From contig NZ_KI911782.1 in NCBI RefSeq assembly GCF_000515395.1, positions 659,090-723,089 of the forward strand: DNA of 64,000 nt. The letters are read 5' to 3'. The notes beneath the pieces are model-generated. The model was given only the letters and a program-made list of their open reading frames with translations, had not been told where the DNA came from and did no database searches. Shown here piece after piece: positions 1 to 9,876 of the stretch (the stretch's first letter is position 1; every line of letters begins with the position of its first letter). Source of the DNA: Jiangella gansuensis DSM 44835. GTDB lineage: Bacteria > Actinomycetota > Actinomycetes > Jiangellales > Jiangellaceae. The position numbers and the translations under genes are program-made.

Positions 1-2997
1 GTGGAGGAGGACCTGGCGTTCGAGAACGAGGAGTTCGACCCGGTGGCAGCCGGCGACCTGCTGGCGATCAACCCGTTCCTCGACTCCACGACCTTCCGCG
101 GTCCCTTCGACGCGACGTTCGGCCCGGACGGCTCTCTGTACGTCATCGACTTCGGCTCCGGCAGCGGTGCCGGCCGCGGCGACGTGAACGAGGGCGCCGG
201 GATCTACCGGATCGACTACGTCGGCGGCGACCGGCCACCCGTCGTCCAGGCGTCCGGAACGCCGACGTCGGGGCAACTGCCGCTCACCGTCGAGTTCTCC
301 AGCGAGGGGACCAACCACCCGGCCGGGCTGCCGATGACCTATCACTGGTCCTTCGGCGACGGTGCCACCTCGGACGAGCCGAACCCGTCACACACGTACA
401 CCGAAGCGGGCAACTACACGGCGCTGCTGACGGTCACCGACAGCAGGGACCGCAGCTCCGTCGCGGCGGTCCGGATCTCGGCCGGGAACAGCGCACCGGA
501 GGTGGACTTCAGCTGGCCGCCGCACGGCGGCTTCTACGACTGGGGTGACAACGTCGCCTACGACGTGACGGTGCAGGATGCCGAGGACGGGAGCACCGCG
601 GACGGGTCGATCGCCTGCGACAGCATCGTCATCGGTGCGCTGCTCGGCCACGACCAGCACCAGCACCCGCTGGACAACTACCCGAACTGCACCGGCACCA
701 TCCCCACCATCACCGACGGCGGGCACGGGCTGGACACCAACCTCTACTACGTCCTGGAAGCAACGTTCACCGACGCGGGTGCGCCGGGCGTCCAACCGCT
801 CACCAGCGGTGATTCGGTCCGGCTCAACCCGAAGCGGATGGAGGCGGAGCACTTCGCCGCCTCCGAGGGCGTCACCGTCTACGCCCGTCCGCAGGCCAGT
901 GCCGGGGCGCGGCTCGGTGACATCACCGACGGCGACTGGATCCGGTTCGACCCGGTGAACCTGACCAACATCGACTCCCTCACGGTGGGCGCGTCCTCCG
1001 GCGGCCTCGGCGGCACCATCGAGGTGCGCCGCGACAGTCCCGACGGCGAGCTGCTCGGATCGGTCGACGTGCCGGTCACGGGCAACTACGACACCGTCGT
1101 CGAACGGACCGGCGATCTCACCGATCCGGGCGACACGTTCCCTCTGTATCTGGTGTTCCGCAACGACGAGTGGGCCTCCGGCGGTCCGGACCTGCTGGCT
1201 CTGGACTGGCTGCGGTTCAACGGCGCCGGTGTCACCGACCGGAGCGGCCCGCAGGTGACGGTCGAGGCGACGCCGGAGCAGGGTGAGGCACCGCTCGAGG
1301 TCACCTTCACCGGCTCGGCCACCAGCCCCGAGGGCGCCGCGATCACCGGGTACTCCTGGGACTTCGGCGACGGCGCCACCGCGGACGAGGCGAACGCCAC
1401 GCACACCTACGCCGAACCCGGCGAGTACCTCGCGGTGCTGACGGTCACCGACGACGAGGGCCGGACCGGCTCGGCCGGCGTGCACATCACGGTCACGGAG
1501 CCACTGCCGGAGTGCCACGACGAGGGCGTGGACGAGTTCGACGCCGAGGCCCTGGATCTCGGCTGCTGGTCGTCGATCGTCCGCCACGACCCCGAGGGGT
1601 ACCAGCTGTCGGACGGACAGCTGGTGCTGCCGACGGCGCACGGCGACATGACCGGGTCGCAGACGGACGCCCCGAACCTGATCATGCGGCCGGCGCCGGG
1701 CACCGCGTGGGAGGCCACCACCCGCGTCAGCATCGAGGCGAGCACTGCATTCCAGCAGGCCGGTCTGGTGCTGCACGCCGGCGACGACGACTTCGCGAAG
1801 GCGGTGGTGATGGCTCGTCCGGACGGCACCCGGAGGATGTCCTTCTTCACCGTCGCGGCCGGGCAGGAACGCAACACCGCCGCGGACTACGTGGCCCTGC
1901 CCTCCGATTTCCCGACCACCTTCGACCTGCGACTGACCAGCGACGGCCTGCAGGTGACAGCGTCGTACTCGGTCGACGGGGAGGAATGGACGCCGCTGGG
2001 CCGGCCGTACGGGCTGAGCAGCGGGCCGGCGTGGAACGTCGGGCTGGCCGCGATGTCCGGTGGAGGCGGCGACCCGAACATCCCGGTCGTGGACGCGTCG
2101 TTCGACTGGTTCCGGCTCACCGGGGCCGAGCCCCAGGTGTGCCCGGAGCCGGAGCCGCCGGCAGGCTTCACCTCGCTGTGGGACGGCCAGACACTCGACG
2201 GCTGGCAGATGGTGGGCAACGGATCGTTCACCGTCACGTCGGACTGCACGCTCATGAGCCGGGGCTCCGGTGGCCTGCTGTGGTACACGCCGGAGGCGTT
2301 CGGCGATTTCCACCTGCAGCTGAAGTACCGGATGAACAACCCGACCGACAACTCCGGTGTCTTCACGCGCTTCCCGGCGCCGGTGGACTGGGAAGGGCCG
2401 TGGGTTCGTCAGCCGGACGACAGCGTGCGCGGCTACGAAGTGCAGATCGAGGACAACCCGAACGGCGGTGACCCGCAGAAGACCGGCTCGATCTACAACT
2501 TCGCCACCATCACCGACGTGCTGGCGAATCCGATCGGGGAGTGGAACACCTACGAGATCCGGGCGGTGGGCCAGACGTACACGGTGACCCTCAACGGTGA
2601 GGTCGTGAACACCTACACCGGGGACGGCAGCCGGGACCTACTGGGCCACATCGGGTTCCAGAACCACCACGACGGCTCCGACGTGGAGTTCCGGGACGTG
2701 TGGATCGCCGACGTCGAGCCGTCGGCGTGCCCGGAGCCCGACACCCGGGAGACGGTCGTGGTGGGCGGTGTCGACAGCGGCGTACCCAACCGGGTCACCG
2801 CCGACGGCTGCACCATCAACGACCTCATCGACGACGAACGCGTCTGGGAGTCGCATGGTGCGTTCGTCCGCCACGTCGACGAGGTCGCGGCGCAGTTGGT
2901 TGCCGACGGCGTCATCGACGATCGGGAACGCGGCCGGATCGTGCGAGCCGCGGCGCAGTCCGGGACCGGGCGAGGAGCGGTGCCCCGGGTGAGGTGA
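1..2997 (+). CDS. Secreted multidomain PKD/CBM6/DUF1080 protein (5' partial)
   Basis: The reading frame is open from the first base, so the true N-terminus lies outside the window. Residues 1-75 look like the tail of a sugar/sorbosone dehydrogenase propeller (IYRIDYVGGDRP). Then follow a PKD domain (about 79-160, SFGDGATSDEPNPSHTY), a linker, a CBM6-like carbohydrate-binding domain (about 281-408), a second PKD domain (about 420-500), a concanavalin-like/DUF1349-type domain (about 504-715), and a DUF1080 (3-keto-glycoside hydrolase-like) domain from about 722 to 905 that starts FTSLWDGQTLDGWQ. The last 80 residues are charged and helical and match nothing I recognise. In related actinobacteria this combination usually follows a ThuA domain. 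The likely role is extracellular binding and processing of plant or microbial glycans; the substrate is unknown. The domain reading is confident, the function is inferred. Confidence 0.85.
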   Translation: MEEDLAFENEEFDPVAAGDLLAINPFLDSTTFRGPFDATFGPDGSLYVIDFGSGSGAGRGDVNEGAGIYRIDYVGGDRPPVVQASGTPTSGQLPLTVEFSSEGTNHPAGLPMTYHWSFGDGATSDEPNPSHTYTEAGNYTALLTVTDSRDRSSVAAVRISAGNSAPEVDFSWPPHGGFYDWGDNVAYDVTVQDAEDGSTADGSIACDSIVIGALLGHDQHQHPLDNYPNCTGTIPTITDGGHGLDTNLYYVLEATFTDAGAPGVQPLTSGDSVRLNPKRMEAEHFAASEGVTVYARPQASAGARLGDITDGDWIRFDPVNLTNIDSLTVGASSGGLGGTIEVRRDSPDGELLGSVDVPVTGNYDTVVERTGDLTDPGDTFPLYLVFRNDEWASGGPDLLALDWLRFNGAGVTDRSGPQVTVEATPEQGEAPLEVTFTGSATSPEGAAITGYSWDFGDGATADEANATHTYAEPGEYLAVLTVTDDEGRTGSAGVHITVTEPLPECHDEGVDEFDAEALDLGCWSSIVRHDPEGYQLSDGQLVLPTAHGDMTGSQTDAPNLIMRPAPGTAWEATTRVSIEASTAFQQAGLVLHAGDDDFAKAVVMARPDGTRRMSFFTVAAGQERNTAADYVALPSDFPTTFDLRLTSDGLQVTASYSVDGEEWTPLGRPYGLSSGPAWNVGLAAMSGGGGDPNIPVVDASFDWFRLTGAEPQVCPEPEPPAGFTSLWDGQTLDGWQMVGNGSFTVTSDCTLMSRGSGGLLWYTPEAFGDFHLQLKYRMNNPTDNSGVFTRFPAPVDWEGPWVRQPDDSVRGYEVQIEDNPNGGDPQKTGSIYNFATITDVLANPIGEWNTYEIRAVGQTYTVTLNGEVVNTYTGDGSRDLLGHIGFQNHHDGSDVEFRDVWIADVEPSACPEPDTRETVVVGGVDSGVPNRVTADGCTINDLIDDERVWESHGAFVRHVDEVAAQLVADGVIDDRERGRIVRAAAQSGTGRGAVPRVR

Positions 2998-3015
2998 CCC
3001 CGTCGGCACAATGAG

Positions 3016-3059
3016 CGCCGGCCGCTTCGCCACGCCGCAGCGTGGTGGAGCGGCCGGCG
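3016..3059. terminator. Bidirectional hairpin between convergent genes
   Basis: An 11-bp perfect stem (CGCCGGCCGCT at 3016-3026 pairing with 3049-3059), extended internally by GCCACGC/GCGTGG pairing, sits between the convergent DUF1080 gene and pstB. No T-run follows, as is usual in high-GC actinobacteria. Confidence 0.6.
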
Positions 3060-3096
3060 TGTCGGCGCCCAGCCGCCGAACGACCGAGGCGGCCGA

Positions 3097-3876
3097 TCAG
3101 CCGAAGCGGCCGGAGACGTAGTCCTCGGTGGCCTTCATCCCGGGGTTGGTGAAGATCTTCGTGGTGTCGTCCATCTCGATCAGCTTGCCCGGCTTGCCGG
3201 TGCCGGCGATGTTGAAGAACGCCGTGCGGTCGCTGACCCGGGCCGCCTGCTGCATGTTGTGCGTCACGATGACGATCGTGTAGTTCTGCTTCAGCTCGCC
3301 GATGAGGTCCTCGATGGCCAGCGTCGAGATCGGGTCCAGCGCCGAGCACGGCTCGTCCATGAGCAGCACCTCCGGCTGGACGGCGATGGCGCGGGCGATG
3401 CACAGGCGCTGCTGCTGGCCGCCGGAGAGGCCGGAACCGGGCTTCTCGAGGCGGTCCTTCACCTCGTTCCAGAGGTTGGCGCCCTTCAGCGACCGCTCGA
3501 CGACGTCGTCGGCCTCCGACTTGCGCATCCGGGTGCTGTTGAGCTTCATGCCGGCCAGGACGTTGTCGCGGATCGACATGGTGGGGAACGGGTTGGGCCG
3601 CTGGAACACCATGCCGACCTGGCGCCGGACGGTGACCGGGTCGACGTTCGGGGCGTAGAGGTCCTCGCCGTCGAGCATGACCTTGCCCTCGACGCGGGCA
3701 CCCGGGATGACCTCGTGCATCCGGTTGAGGGTCCGGATGAAGGTCGACTTGCCGCAGCCGGACGGCCCGATGAAGGCGGTGACGGAGCGGGCCTCGATCG
3801 CCATCGACACTCCCTCGACCGCGAGGAAGCTGCCGTAGTAGACGTTGAGGTCGCCGACGTCGATGCGCTTGGACAT
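3097..3876 (-). CDS. pstB: Phosphate ABC transporter ATP-binding protein PstB
   Basis: This is the cytoplasmic ATPase of the high-affinity phosphate importer, 259 residues, the usual length. Walker A is GPSGCGKST (residues 37-45), the ABC signature is LSGGQQQR, and Walker B is [13 protein letters not shown]. The start is placed at ATG 3876, where the protein begins [17 protein letters not shown] like other PstB proteins and an AAGGGA-like ribosome site lies about 9 nt upstream. The frame stays open well upstream into pstA, but that part is unrelated sequence. It is the last gene of pstS-pstC-pstA-pstB, 17 nt after pstA. No phoU follows in the window. Confidence 0.97.
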   Translation of the reverse strand: MSKRIDVGDLNVYYGSFLAVEGVSMAIEARSVTAFIGPSGCGKSTFIRTLNRMHEVIPGARVEGKVMLDGEDLYAPNVDPVTVRRQVGMVFQRPNPFPTMSIRDNVLAGMKLNSTRMRKSEADDVVERSLKGANLWNEVKDRLEKPGSGLSGGQQQRLCIARAIAVQPEVLLMDEPCSALDPISTLAIEDLIGELKQNYTIVIVTHNMQQAARVSDRTAFFNIAGTGKPGKLIEMDDTTKIFTNPGMKATEDYVSGRFG

Positions 3877-3893
3877 GTGGAGGATCCCTTGCT

Positions 3894-4994
3894 CTAGCGT
3901 CCGGTCTTCGGGGCGAACAGGCGGGCGATCAGCCGCGCGATCAGGTTGAGCAGCATCACGATCAGCACGAGCGTGAGCGCTGCCGCCCAGGCCCGGTCGA
4001 AGCTCGGTTGCGGGACCGAACCCGACAACGGCCGCATCGCCTGACTGTAAACGTAGGCCGGCAGCGACATCATCCAGTCGGAAAACGGATTGCTGTTGAT
4101 CGACGACGTGAAGCCGGCGGTGACGATCAACGGTGCGGTCTCGCCGACGACGCGGGCGATGGACAGCGTGATGCCGCTGGCGATGCCGGAGATGGCCGTC
4201 GGCACCACCACCTTGACGATGGTGCGCCACTTCGGGACGCCCAGCGCGTACGCGGCCTCCCGCAGCTCGTTCGGCACGATCCGCAGCATCTCCTCGCTGG
4301 AGCGCACCACGACCGGGATCATCAGGACCGACAGTGCGACGGCACCGGCGAAGCCGTTTCGGGTGCCGACGCCGAACAGCACCGCGAACAGCGCGGCGGC
4401 GAACAGGCCGGCCACGATGGACGGGATGCCGGTCATGACGTCGACGAAGAACGTGATGTAACGGGCCAGCCGGCCGCGGCCGTACTCCACCAGGTAGATG
4501 GAGGTCAGCAGGCCGATCGGTACCGAGATCAGGGTGGCCAGGCCGGTGATCAGGAAGGTGCCGAGCAACGCGTGGTAGGCGCCGCCGATGAAGGCCGCCT
4601 CACCGTCGACGGCTTGCTGGTCGTTGAGGCCGGTCACGTTGCGCATGGACGTGGTGAGGAAGTCCAGGCTGAACCGGGCCATACCGTTGTCGACGACCGA
4701 CCAGGCGACGGAGATCAGCGGGATCAGCGCCAGCCCGAACGCCGTGTAGACGAGCGTGGTGACCAGCTTGTCGGTGGCCTTGCGCCGGCCCTCGACGACC
4801 CCGGAGACCGCGGTGTTGGCCACCGCGAAGATCACGACGGCGAACGCGACGAACATCGCCCACGAGAAGCCGATGACGGCCGACAGCCCGGCGCCGGCGG
4901 CCACCGAGGCCGCCAGCACGATCGGCGTCGTGGCCCGGGGCAGCTGGTTGTGTGCCAGCGAGCTGGTGGTGGGGGTCCTGGTGTCGACGCTCAT
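3894..4994 (-). CDS. pstA: Phosphate ABC transporter permease PstA
   Basis: One of the two membrane subunits of the phosphate importer, 366 residues. An N-terminal hydrophobic part (about residues 25-110) precedes the core permease domain, which carries the PstA-type motif [20 protein letters not shown] (the EAA loop contacting PstB). The start is ATG 4994. Its ATG overlaps the pstC stop codon by one base (TGATG), which suggests translational coupling. The protein is longer than the 280-300 residues of E. coli PstA because of the N-terminal helices, as is common in actinobacteria. Confidence 0.96.
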   Translation of the reverse strand: MSVDTRTPTTSSLAHNQLPRATTPIVLAASVAAGAGLSAVIGFSWAMFVAFAVVIFAVANTAVSGVVEGRRKATDKLVTTLVYTAFGLALIPLISVAWSVVDNGMARFSLDFLTTSMRNVTGLNDQQAVDGEAAFIGGAYHALLGTFLITGLATLISVPIGLLTSIYLVEYGRGRLARYITFFVDVMTGIPSIVAGLFAAALFAVLFGVGTRNGFAGAVALSVLMIPVVVRSSEEMLRIVPNELREAAYALGVPKWRTIVKVVVPTAISGIASGITLSIARVVGETAPLIVTAGFTSSINSNPFSDWMMSLPAYVYSQAMRPLSGSVPQPSFDRAWAAALTLVLIVMLLNLIARLIARLFAPKTGR

Positions 4995-5947
4995 CAGTTG
5001 GCCCCCGAGAATTCCTTGCGCCGCGACACGATCCAGCGCGCGAACATGTTGACCGCCAGCGTGATGGCGAACAGCACCAGGCCGGCGGCGATGAGGGTGT
5101 TCGTCTTCAACCCCGAGGACTCGGGGAAGTCCAGCGCGATCTCGGCGGCGATGGTGTTGTTGCCGCTGGTGACCATGGACCAGGTGAAGCCGCCGGTCGA
5201 CAGCACCATGGCGACGGCCATGGTCTCGCCGAGGGCCCGGCCCAGGCCGAGCATGATGCCGCTGATGATGCCGGGGCGCCCGAACGGCAGCACCGCCATC
5301 CGGATCATCTCCCACCGGGTGGCGCCCAGGGCGAGCGCCGCCTCCTGGTGCAGCGTCGGAGTCTGCAGGAACACCTCGCGGGAGATGGCGGTGATGATCG
5401 GCAGGATCATGACCGCGAGCACGACGCCGGCGGTGAGCATGGTGCGGCCGGTGGCCGAGGCGGGACCGGCGAAGATCGGGATGAAGCCGAAGTTGTCGGC
5501 CAGCCACACCCAGGCACCCTGGACCCGCGGAGCCAGCCACTGGATGCCCCAGAGGCCGTAGACGACGCTCGGGATGGCCGCCAGCAGGTCGACGACGTAG
5601 CCGAGGCCCTGCGCCATGCGGCGGGGCGCGTAGTGCGAGATGAACAGCGCGATGCCCAGCGCCAGCGGGGTGGCGACGATGAGCGCGATGATGGCCGCGG
5701 CCAGCGTGCCGAAGACCAGCGGCCAGACGTAGGAGAAAAAGCCTTCGCCGCCGTCGATCTCCGACGCGTCGGCCTGGAACGCCGGCAGCGCCTCGACGAT
5801 CAGGAACGCAGCGACGCCGGCGAGCACGACGAGGATCAGCACGCCGGCGGTCCGGGTGGACCAGGTGAAGATCCGGTCGCCGGGGCGGGTCTTCGCCCGG
5901 GGTGTGTCGGACGCTTGCCGCGGCGGCGGGTTCGCGGTGGTGGTCAC
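4994..5947 (-). CDS. pstC: Phosphate ABC transporter permease PstC
   Basis: The second membrane subunit of the phosphate importer, 317 residues starting at GTG 5947 (MTTTANPPPRQ). It has a cytoplasmic N-terminus, about six membrane segments and the permease EAA loop (HQEAALALGATRWEMIRMAV). The stop codon overlaps the pstA start. A 121-nt gap separates it from pstS upstream, long enough for mRNA processing or a stem-loop that keeps pstS expression above that of the rest of the operon; no clear terminator is seen there. Confidence 0.96.
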   Translation of the reverse strand: MTTTANPPPRQASDTPRAKTRPGDRIFTWSTRTAGVLILVVLAGVAAFLIVEALPAFQADASEIDGGEGFFSYVWPLVFGTLAAAIIALIVATPLALGIALFISHYAPRRMAQGLGYVVDLLAAIPSVVYGLWGIQWLAPRVQGAWVWLADNFGFIPIFAGPASATGRTMLTAGVVLAVMILPIITAISREVFLQTPTLHQEAALALGATRWEMIRMAVLPFGRPGIISGIMLGLGRALGETMAVAMVLSTGGFTWSMVTSGNNTIAAEIALDFPESSGLKTNTLIAAGLVLFAITLAVNMFARWIVSRRKEFSGAN

Positions 5948-6068
5948 GTGGTCAGCTCCAGGTCGTGGAGATCACTCGGGTCATCCGGACACACCGCCGC
6001 GCCGGTCGGTCCACCCCGAGGGGCGAACCGGCCGGCGCGTCGGATTCCGGTCGGGCACGAACAGGGTC

Positions 6069-7217
6069 TCAGCCGACCTCGATGGCTTCGACGACGGCCT
6101 GAACCTCCGCCTGCAGCTCCGGCGAGATGGGCGCCGAGCCGGCCGCTTCGGCGGCCGCCTGCTGGCCCTCGTCGCTGGCCATGTAGCCGACCATGCCCTT
6201 CACCAGGTTGCCGGTGTTCTCGTCCGCGTAGGCGGTGCAGACCACCGTGTACGAGATCAGGACGATCGGGTAGGCACCGGACTCGGTGGTGTCCCGAGCC
6301 AGCTCGATGACGATGTCGTTGTCGGCCCGGCCCTCGGCGCGCGGCGAGGCGTCGACGACGGCGGCGGCGGCCTCCGCGGAGTACTCGACGAACTCCTCGC
6401 CGACACCGATGGCGGCGGTGGTGCGGTCACCGACCGCCGCGGCGCTGGCGTAGCCGATGGTGCCCTCGGCGGCGTCCACCGCCTGCAGCACGCCAGGCGT
6501 CTGGGCGCCGGCCTCACCCGGCAGCCCCGCCGGCCAGTCACCGCTGACCTCGTGGGGCCAGGCCGACGGCGCGGCCGCGGCCAGGTACTCGACGAAGTTC
6601 TCGGTGGTGCCGGACTCGTCGGAGCGATGCACCGGCGTGATGGCGAGGTCCGGAAGCGTCGCCTCCGGGTTGTCCGCCGCGATGGCCGGGTCGTTCCAGT
6701 TCGTGATGGTGCCGCCGAAGATGTTCGCCAGCGTCTCCGGGCCGAGCTGGAGGTTCTCCACGCCCGGGAGGTTGTACGGCACCGCGATCGGGTCGATGAA
6801 CAGCGGCAGGTCGACGGCCGGGGCGCCGCACGCGGTCTCGGCGGCGGCCAGCTCTTCCTCGTCGAGGGCGGCGTCGGAGCCGGCGAAGGCGACCGCGCCG
6901 GAGGTGAACTGCTCGCGCCCGGCGCCGGAGCCCTCGGGTGCATAGTTGACGGTCACGTCCGGGTTCTGCTGCTGGAACCCGGCGATCCAGGCCTGCATGG
7001 CGGATTCCTGCGAGCTCGCGCCCGCACCGTTCAGGTTGCCGGACAGCTCGCTGGTGGTCTCGCTGCCGCCGTCGCCACCGGAACCTTCTGTCTCCGAGGA
7101 CTCCGTGCTGTCGTCCGTGCTTGTGTCGGGGTCCGAACCACAAGCGGCCAGCACCATGGCTGCTGCACCGACCATGGCGACCGGCGCCAGCCGGCGGCGC
7201 GCAATGCTGAGGTTCAC
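6069..7217 (-). CDS. pstS: Phosphate-binding lipoprotein PstS
   Basis: The extracellular phosphate receptor of the Pst importer, 382 residues from GTG 7217. It has a lipoprotein signal peptide with lipobox LAAC (residues 23-26; Cys26 would be lipidated), then an acidic Ser/Thr-rich tether, then the PstS fold. Recognisable segments are LNGAGASSQESAMQAWIAGF near the N-terminus of the mature domain, HRSDESGTTENF (phosphate-loop region) and a C-terminal EAIEVG. It is the first gene of the pst operon and is preceded by a clear PHO box, so PhoP control under phosphate starvation is expected. Confidence 0.96.
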   Translation of the reverse strand: MNLSIARRRLAPVAMVGAAAMVLAACGSDPDTSTDDSTESSETEGSGGDGGSETTSELSGNLNGAGASSQESAMQAWIAGFQQQNPDVTVNYAPEGSGAGREQFTSGAVAFAGSDAALDEEELAAAETACGAPAVDLPLFIDPIAVPYNLPGVENLQLGPETLANIFGGTITNWNDPAIAADNPEATLPDLAITPVHRSDESGTTENFVEYLAAAAPSAWPHEVSGDWPAGLPGEAGAQTPGVLQAVDAAEGTIGYASAAAVGDRTTAAIGVGEEFVEYSAEAAAAVVDASPRAEGRADNDIVIELARDTTESGAYPIVLISYTVVCTAYADENTGNLVKGMVGYMASDEGQQAAAEAAGSAPISPELQAEVQAVVEAIEVG

Positions 7218-7295
7218 GTCTGGTGTCCTTCCTGGACCTATTCGTCCTTGCGTAACGCTAGAAACGTAGGTTTCCGAGATGACGCCGTGACCCGC

Positions 7296-7317
7296 CCCGA
7301 GTGAACGAGGAATGAAC
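7296..7317 (-). promoter_or_regulatory. PHO box (two 11-bp direct repeats) upstream of pstS
   Basis: On the minus strand two adjacent 11-bp units read GTTCATTCCTC and GTTCACTCGGG. Both match the Streptomyces PhoP direct-repeat unit, whose core is GTTCAYYY (established knowledge). A third unit, GTTCACGTGAC, lies farther upstream at 7362-7372. The box is 79-100 nt before the pstS start, the usual position for PhoP activation. Confidence 0.85.
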
Positions 7318-7432
7318 GGATGGCGCAGAGAAATCGACGTCTCCCTGACGTTGTGATGGCGGTCACGTGAACGGGCCGAGTGTCCGGTTGCGGTGAGGTC
7401 ACGAACCGCCGCTGAGGGTGGTCACGGCACGG

Positions 7433-8326
7433 TCACGCCGCGTCGAGGCGGTGCCGGTCGACCGCGACCACGGCGCCGTCGTCATCGTGGTGCAGAACGG
7501 CGAACTCGGAGGGTTCCAGGGTGTCGCCGGGCTCGGCTCCGGCGGCCTCGAACAGCACGGGCAACAGCGGGCGATGCGAGCACACCAGCGCCGGCCCGTC
7601 GGCCAGCAGCGTGCGGATGAGATCGCCGGTCGGCTGTGCCGCGGATCCGGTGCGCAGGCTCTCCTCGGCCAGCGACGGCTCGAGCTCGAGCGTGACGCGG
7701 TGCTGCCGCGCGTAGGGCCGCACCGTGTCGACGCACCGCACGGCGTCGCTGGAGAGCACGCGGGACGGCGCCAGCGCGGCGAGCACCGGCACCAGGGCCG
7801 CGGCCTGGCGCTGGCCCGAGGCCGACAGCGGCCGCTCGATGTCCGGGCCGGACCAGTCGGGGCGGCGGACGGCCTGGGCATGCCGCAACAGCACCAACGG
7901 TGTGGTGCGCACCGGGGCTGCCAGGGCGGCACGTGCCAGGTCGGCGTCACGTTCGTACGTCAGACGCTGCAGAGCGTCCTCGACCGGCAGGAAGACGACC
8001 TCGTCGACCTCGTCGTCCGGTTCGCGTGGACCGGCGGTGGCGTCGGCCTCGGCCAGCCAGTAGTGCACGAGCTTGGGTCGGCCCGCCACGTCGTAGCCCT
8101 GTGTGGGGAGCCGGCGCCCCAGCCGGACTTGATGGCCGGTCTCCTCCCACACCTCGCGCGCCGCGGCGGCGAGTGGATGCTCGCCACGGTCGACCTTGCC
8201 CTTGGGCAGTGACCAGTCGTCGTACTTGGGCCGGTGGACGAGGCAGATCTCCAGGTCACCCGGTCGCTTGCCCGTCCGCCACATCACCGCCCCCGCGGCG
8301 ACGACGGTGCCGCGGCGCGGGCTCAC
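7433..8326 (-). CDS. Nudix hydrolase fused to histidine phosphatase (MutT1-like)
   Basis: A 297-residue two-domain protein. The N-terminal half has a perfect Nudix box, GKVDRGE then seven residues then REVWEETGH. The C-terminal half starts LVLLRHAQAVRR, the catalytic RHG-type motif (here RHA) of the histidine phosphatase family. The combination matches mycobacterial MutT1, which removes oxidised nucleotides such as 8-oxo-dGTP and degrades diadenosine polyphosphates (family knowledge). I start it at GTG 8326, which overlaps the stop of the CHAD gene by 4 nt (GTGA). The frame extends 15 codons upstream, but that would overlap the CHAD gene further. It is the third gene of the ppk operon. Confidence 0.9.
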   Translation of the reverse strand: MSPRRGTVVAAGAVMWRTGKRPGDLEICLVHRPKYDDWSLPKGKVDRGEHPLAAAAREVWEETGHQVRLGRRLPTQGYDVAGRPKLVHYWLAEADATAGPREPDDEVDEVVFLPVEDALQRLTYERDADLARAALAAPVRTTPLVLLRHAQAVRRPDWSGPDIERPLSASGQRQAAALVPVLAALAPSRVLSSDAVRCVDTVRPYARQHRVTLELEPSLAEESLRTGSAAQPTGDLIRTLLADGPALVCSHRPLLPVLFEAAGAEPGDTLEPSEFAVLHHDDDGAVVAVDRHRLDAA

Positions 8327-9876
8327 GTGGCAAGCCACCGGCGCCACTTGGCCCGCCGTACCCGCGGCCACACCTCGGCGAACCGCTCCCGCGCGGCATG
8401 GACGTGGCTCCGCTCCAGCGAGGCGAGCACGCCCAGCGCGAACGCGGCGTCGGACGACGCCTGGTCGGAGTTGGCCAGTTCACGGGCGGCGGCGGCCGCC
8501 TGAGCCGCGTCCTGGTGCTCGCCGAGGATGTCGGTGAGCTTCTCCACCTGCTTGGCGAACGCCGCGGCGTCGTCACCCATGGTCGGTGCGACCGCTTCCG
8601 CGGCGTACCGGGTCCGTTTGGCCGCCAGCCGGGCGGCGTGCCACTGCTCGTCCGGAGAGTCGTCCGCCAGCTCGGCCGCGGCGTCGTCCAGCCGGCGCCA
8701 CGCCTTGTCGACCAGAGGTGGCAGGACCTCGCGGGCGGGGCGTTCGGCGTCGGTGCGGACGCGGGGGCGGTCGGCAGCCCGGACGAGCTGGTGCTGCAAC
8801 GAGAGGTACCGGCGGGAGTCGAGCAGTTCCCCGATATGCGAGCGGGCGTCGGCGACCTTGCCGCCCAGCACCTCCGCCAGCACCAGCCGGACCTCGGCGG
8901 CGGGCAGGTCGGGCGGCAGGTCGTCGCAGTGCCGCTCGAGCCGTTCGCGGAGCACGTCGCCTTCGCGCACCGTGCCGAGGCTACGGGCGAACCAGGCCAG
9001 CTCGACGCGCAGCTGCTCTGCCCACGCCTTGCCGAGCAGCGGCCGGAACGTGCGCAGGCCGCTGCGCAGCCGGCGGGCCGCGACGCGCAACTGGTGCACC
9101 GCTTCGGCGTCGTCGGGATCGCGCCGGAACGCGATGTCGGCCGCGCGCAGAGCCCGGATGTGCTTGGCCAGATACGCCACCAGGGTGTCGCGGGCCGGGT
9201 CCTTCGGTCGCGGCGAGGCGGGTTCCGGCACCTCCGGGGGCGCGGCGGCGTTCGGTCCCAGCGCCCGCACCGCCTTGGCGACGAACTCGCCGCCCACGGC
9301 GCCGGCACCGCTCAGCTCGGCGGCGACGGCGTCGACCAGCGGGCCACCGGCGCGTTCCTCCAGTTCCAGCTCGCGGAATCGGGCCGCGACGGCGCCGTCG
9401 GTGCCGACGACGTGCACGGTGTCGTCGACCAGCTCGGCGACGTCGGCGTCGGCGGACCGGATGAGCTGACGGACCCGGGTGGTCCGCAGCGTGGACACCA
9501 GGCCGAGGGGCGCGTCGCGGACGATCACCCGGACGATCGCGGCCAGCCCCGGCGGCGGGTCGCCCGGCACGTCCAGCGGCAGCCGGACCTCGTCGCGTGC
9601 GCCCGGGCGATGGGGATCGACGGGGAGCTTGAGGTGCCACCCGTCGTCGTCGCCGCCGTGGGCGACCCTGCGGCGCAGCGTGATGCCCTCACGGGCCAGC
9701 CTCAGATCAGGAGTGTCGTAGTACGCCGATTCCAGCTCGACCTCGCCGAGATCGTCGATGGCGGTAACGCCCGGCAGCGCGGACAGGTCGGGGATGTGGA
9801 ACAGGCCGTGCACGCGGAACTTCTGCTCGACCTCACGGACGGTGCGTGGTCGGGCGGTCTGCTCCGCACGGCTCAC
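8323..9876 (-). CDS. CYTH and CHAD domain protein (polyphosphate-binding)
   Basis: A 517-residue protein. An N-terminal CYTH domain (about residues 10-205) opens with the ExExK signature (REVEQKFRV) of triphosphate-tunnel enzymes. A C-terminal CHAD domain (about 230-510) is helical and rich in conserved His and Arg, for example [18 protein letters not shown] and the [12 protein letters not shown] repeat. CHAD domains bind inorganic polyphosphate granules, and CYTH domains often hydrolyse triphosphate (family knowledge). The start is GTG 9876, which overlaps the ppk stop by 4 nt; the long open frame upstream lies antisense-like inside ppk and is not coding. Its position between ppk and the Nudix gene supports a polyphosphate role. 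Confidence 0.92.
   Translation of the reverse strand: MSRAEQTARPRTVREVEQKFRVHGLFHIPDLSALPGVTAIDDLGEVELESAYYDTPDLRLAREGITLRRRVAHGGDDDGWHLKLPVDPHRPGARDEVRLPLDVPGDPPPGLAAIVRVIVRDAPLGLVSTLRTTRVRQLIRSADADVAELVDDTVHVVGTDGAVAARFRELELEERAGGPLVDAVAAELSGAGAVGGEFVAKAVRALGPNAAAPPEVPEPASPRPKDPARDTLVAYLAKHIRALRAADIAFRRDPDDAEAVHQLRVAARRLRSGLRTFRPLLGKAWAEQLRVELAWFARSLGTVREGDVLRERLERHCDDLPPDLPAAEVRLVLAEVLGGKVADARSHIGELLDSRRYLSLQHQLVRAADRPRVRTDAERPAREVLPPLVDKAWRRLDDAAAELADDSPDEQWHAARLAAKRTRYAAEAVAPTMGDDAAAFAKQVEKLTDILGEHQDAAQAAAAARELANSDQASSDAAFALGVLASLERSHVHAARERFAEVWPRVRRAKWRRWLAT

Noticed and set aside
388-2313. 641-codon open frame on the minus strand under the PKD/DUF1080 gene
   Set aside because: It is the Arg/Gly/Val-rich antisense shadow of a GC-rich gene; the plus-strand protein has clear domains.
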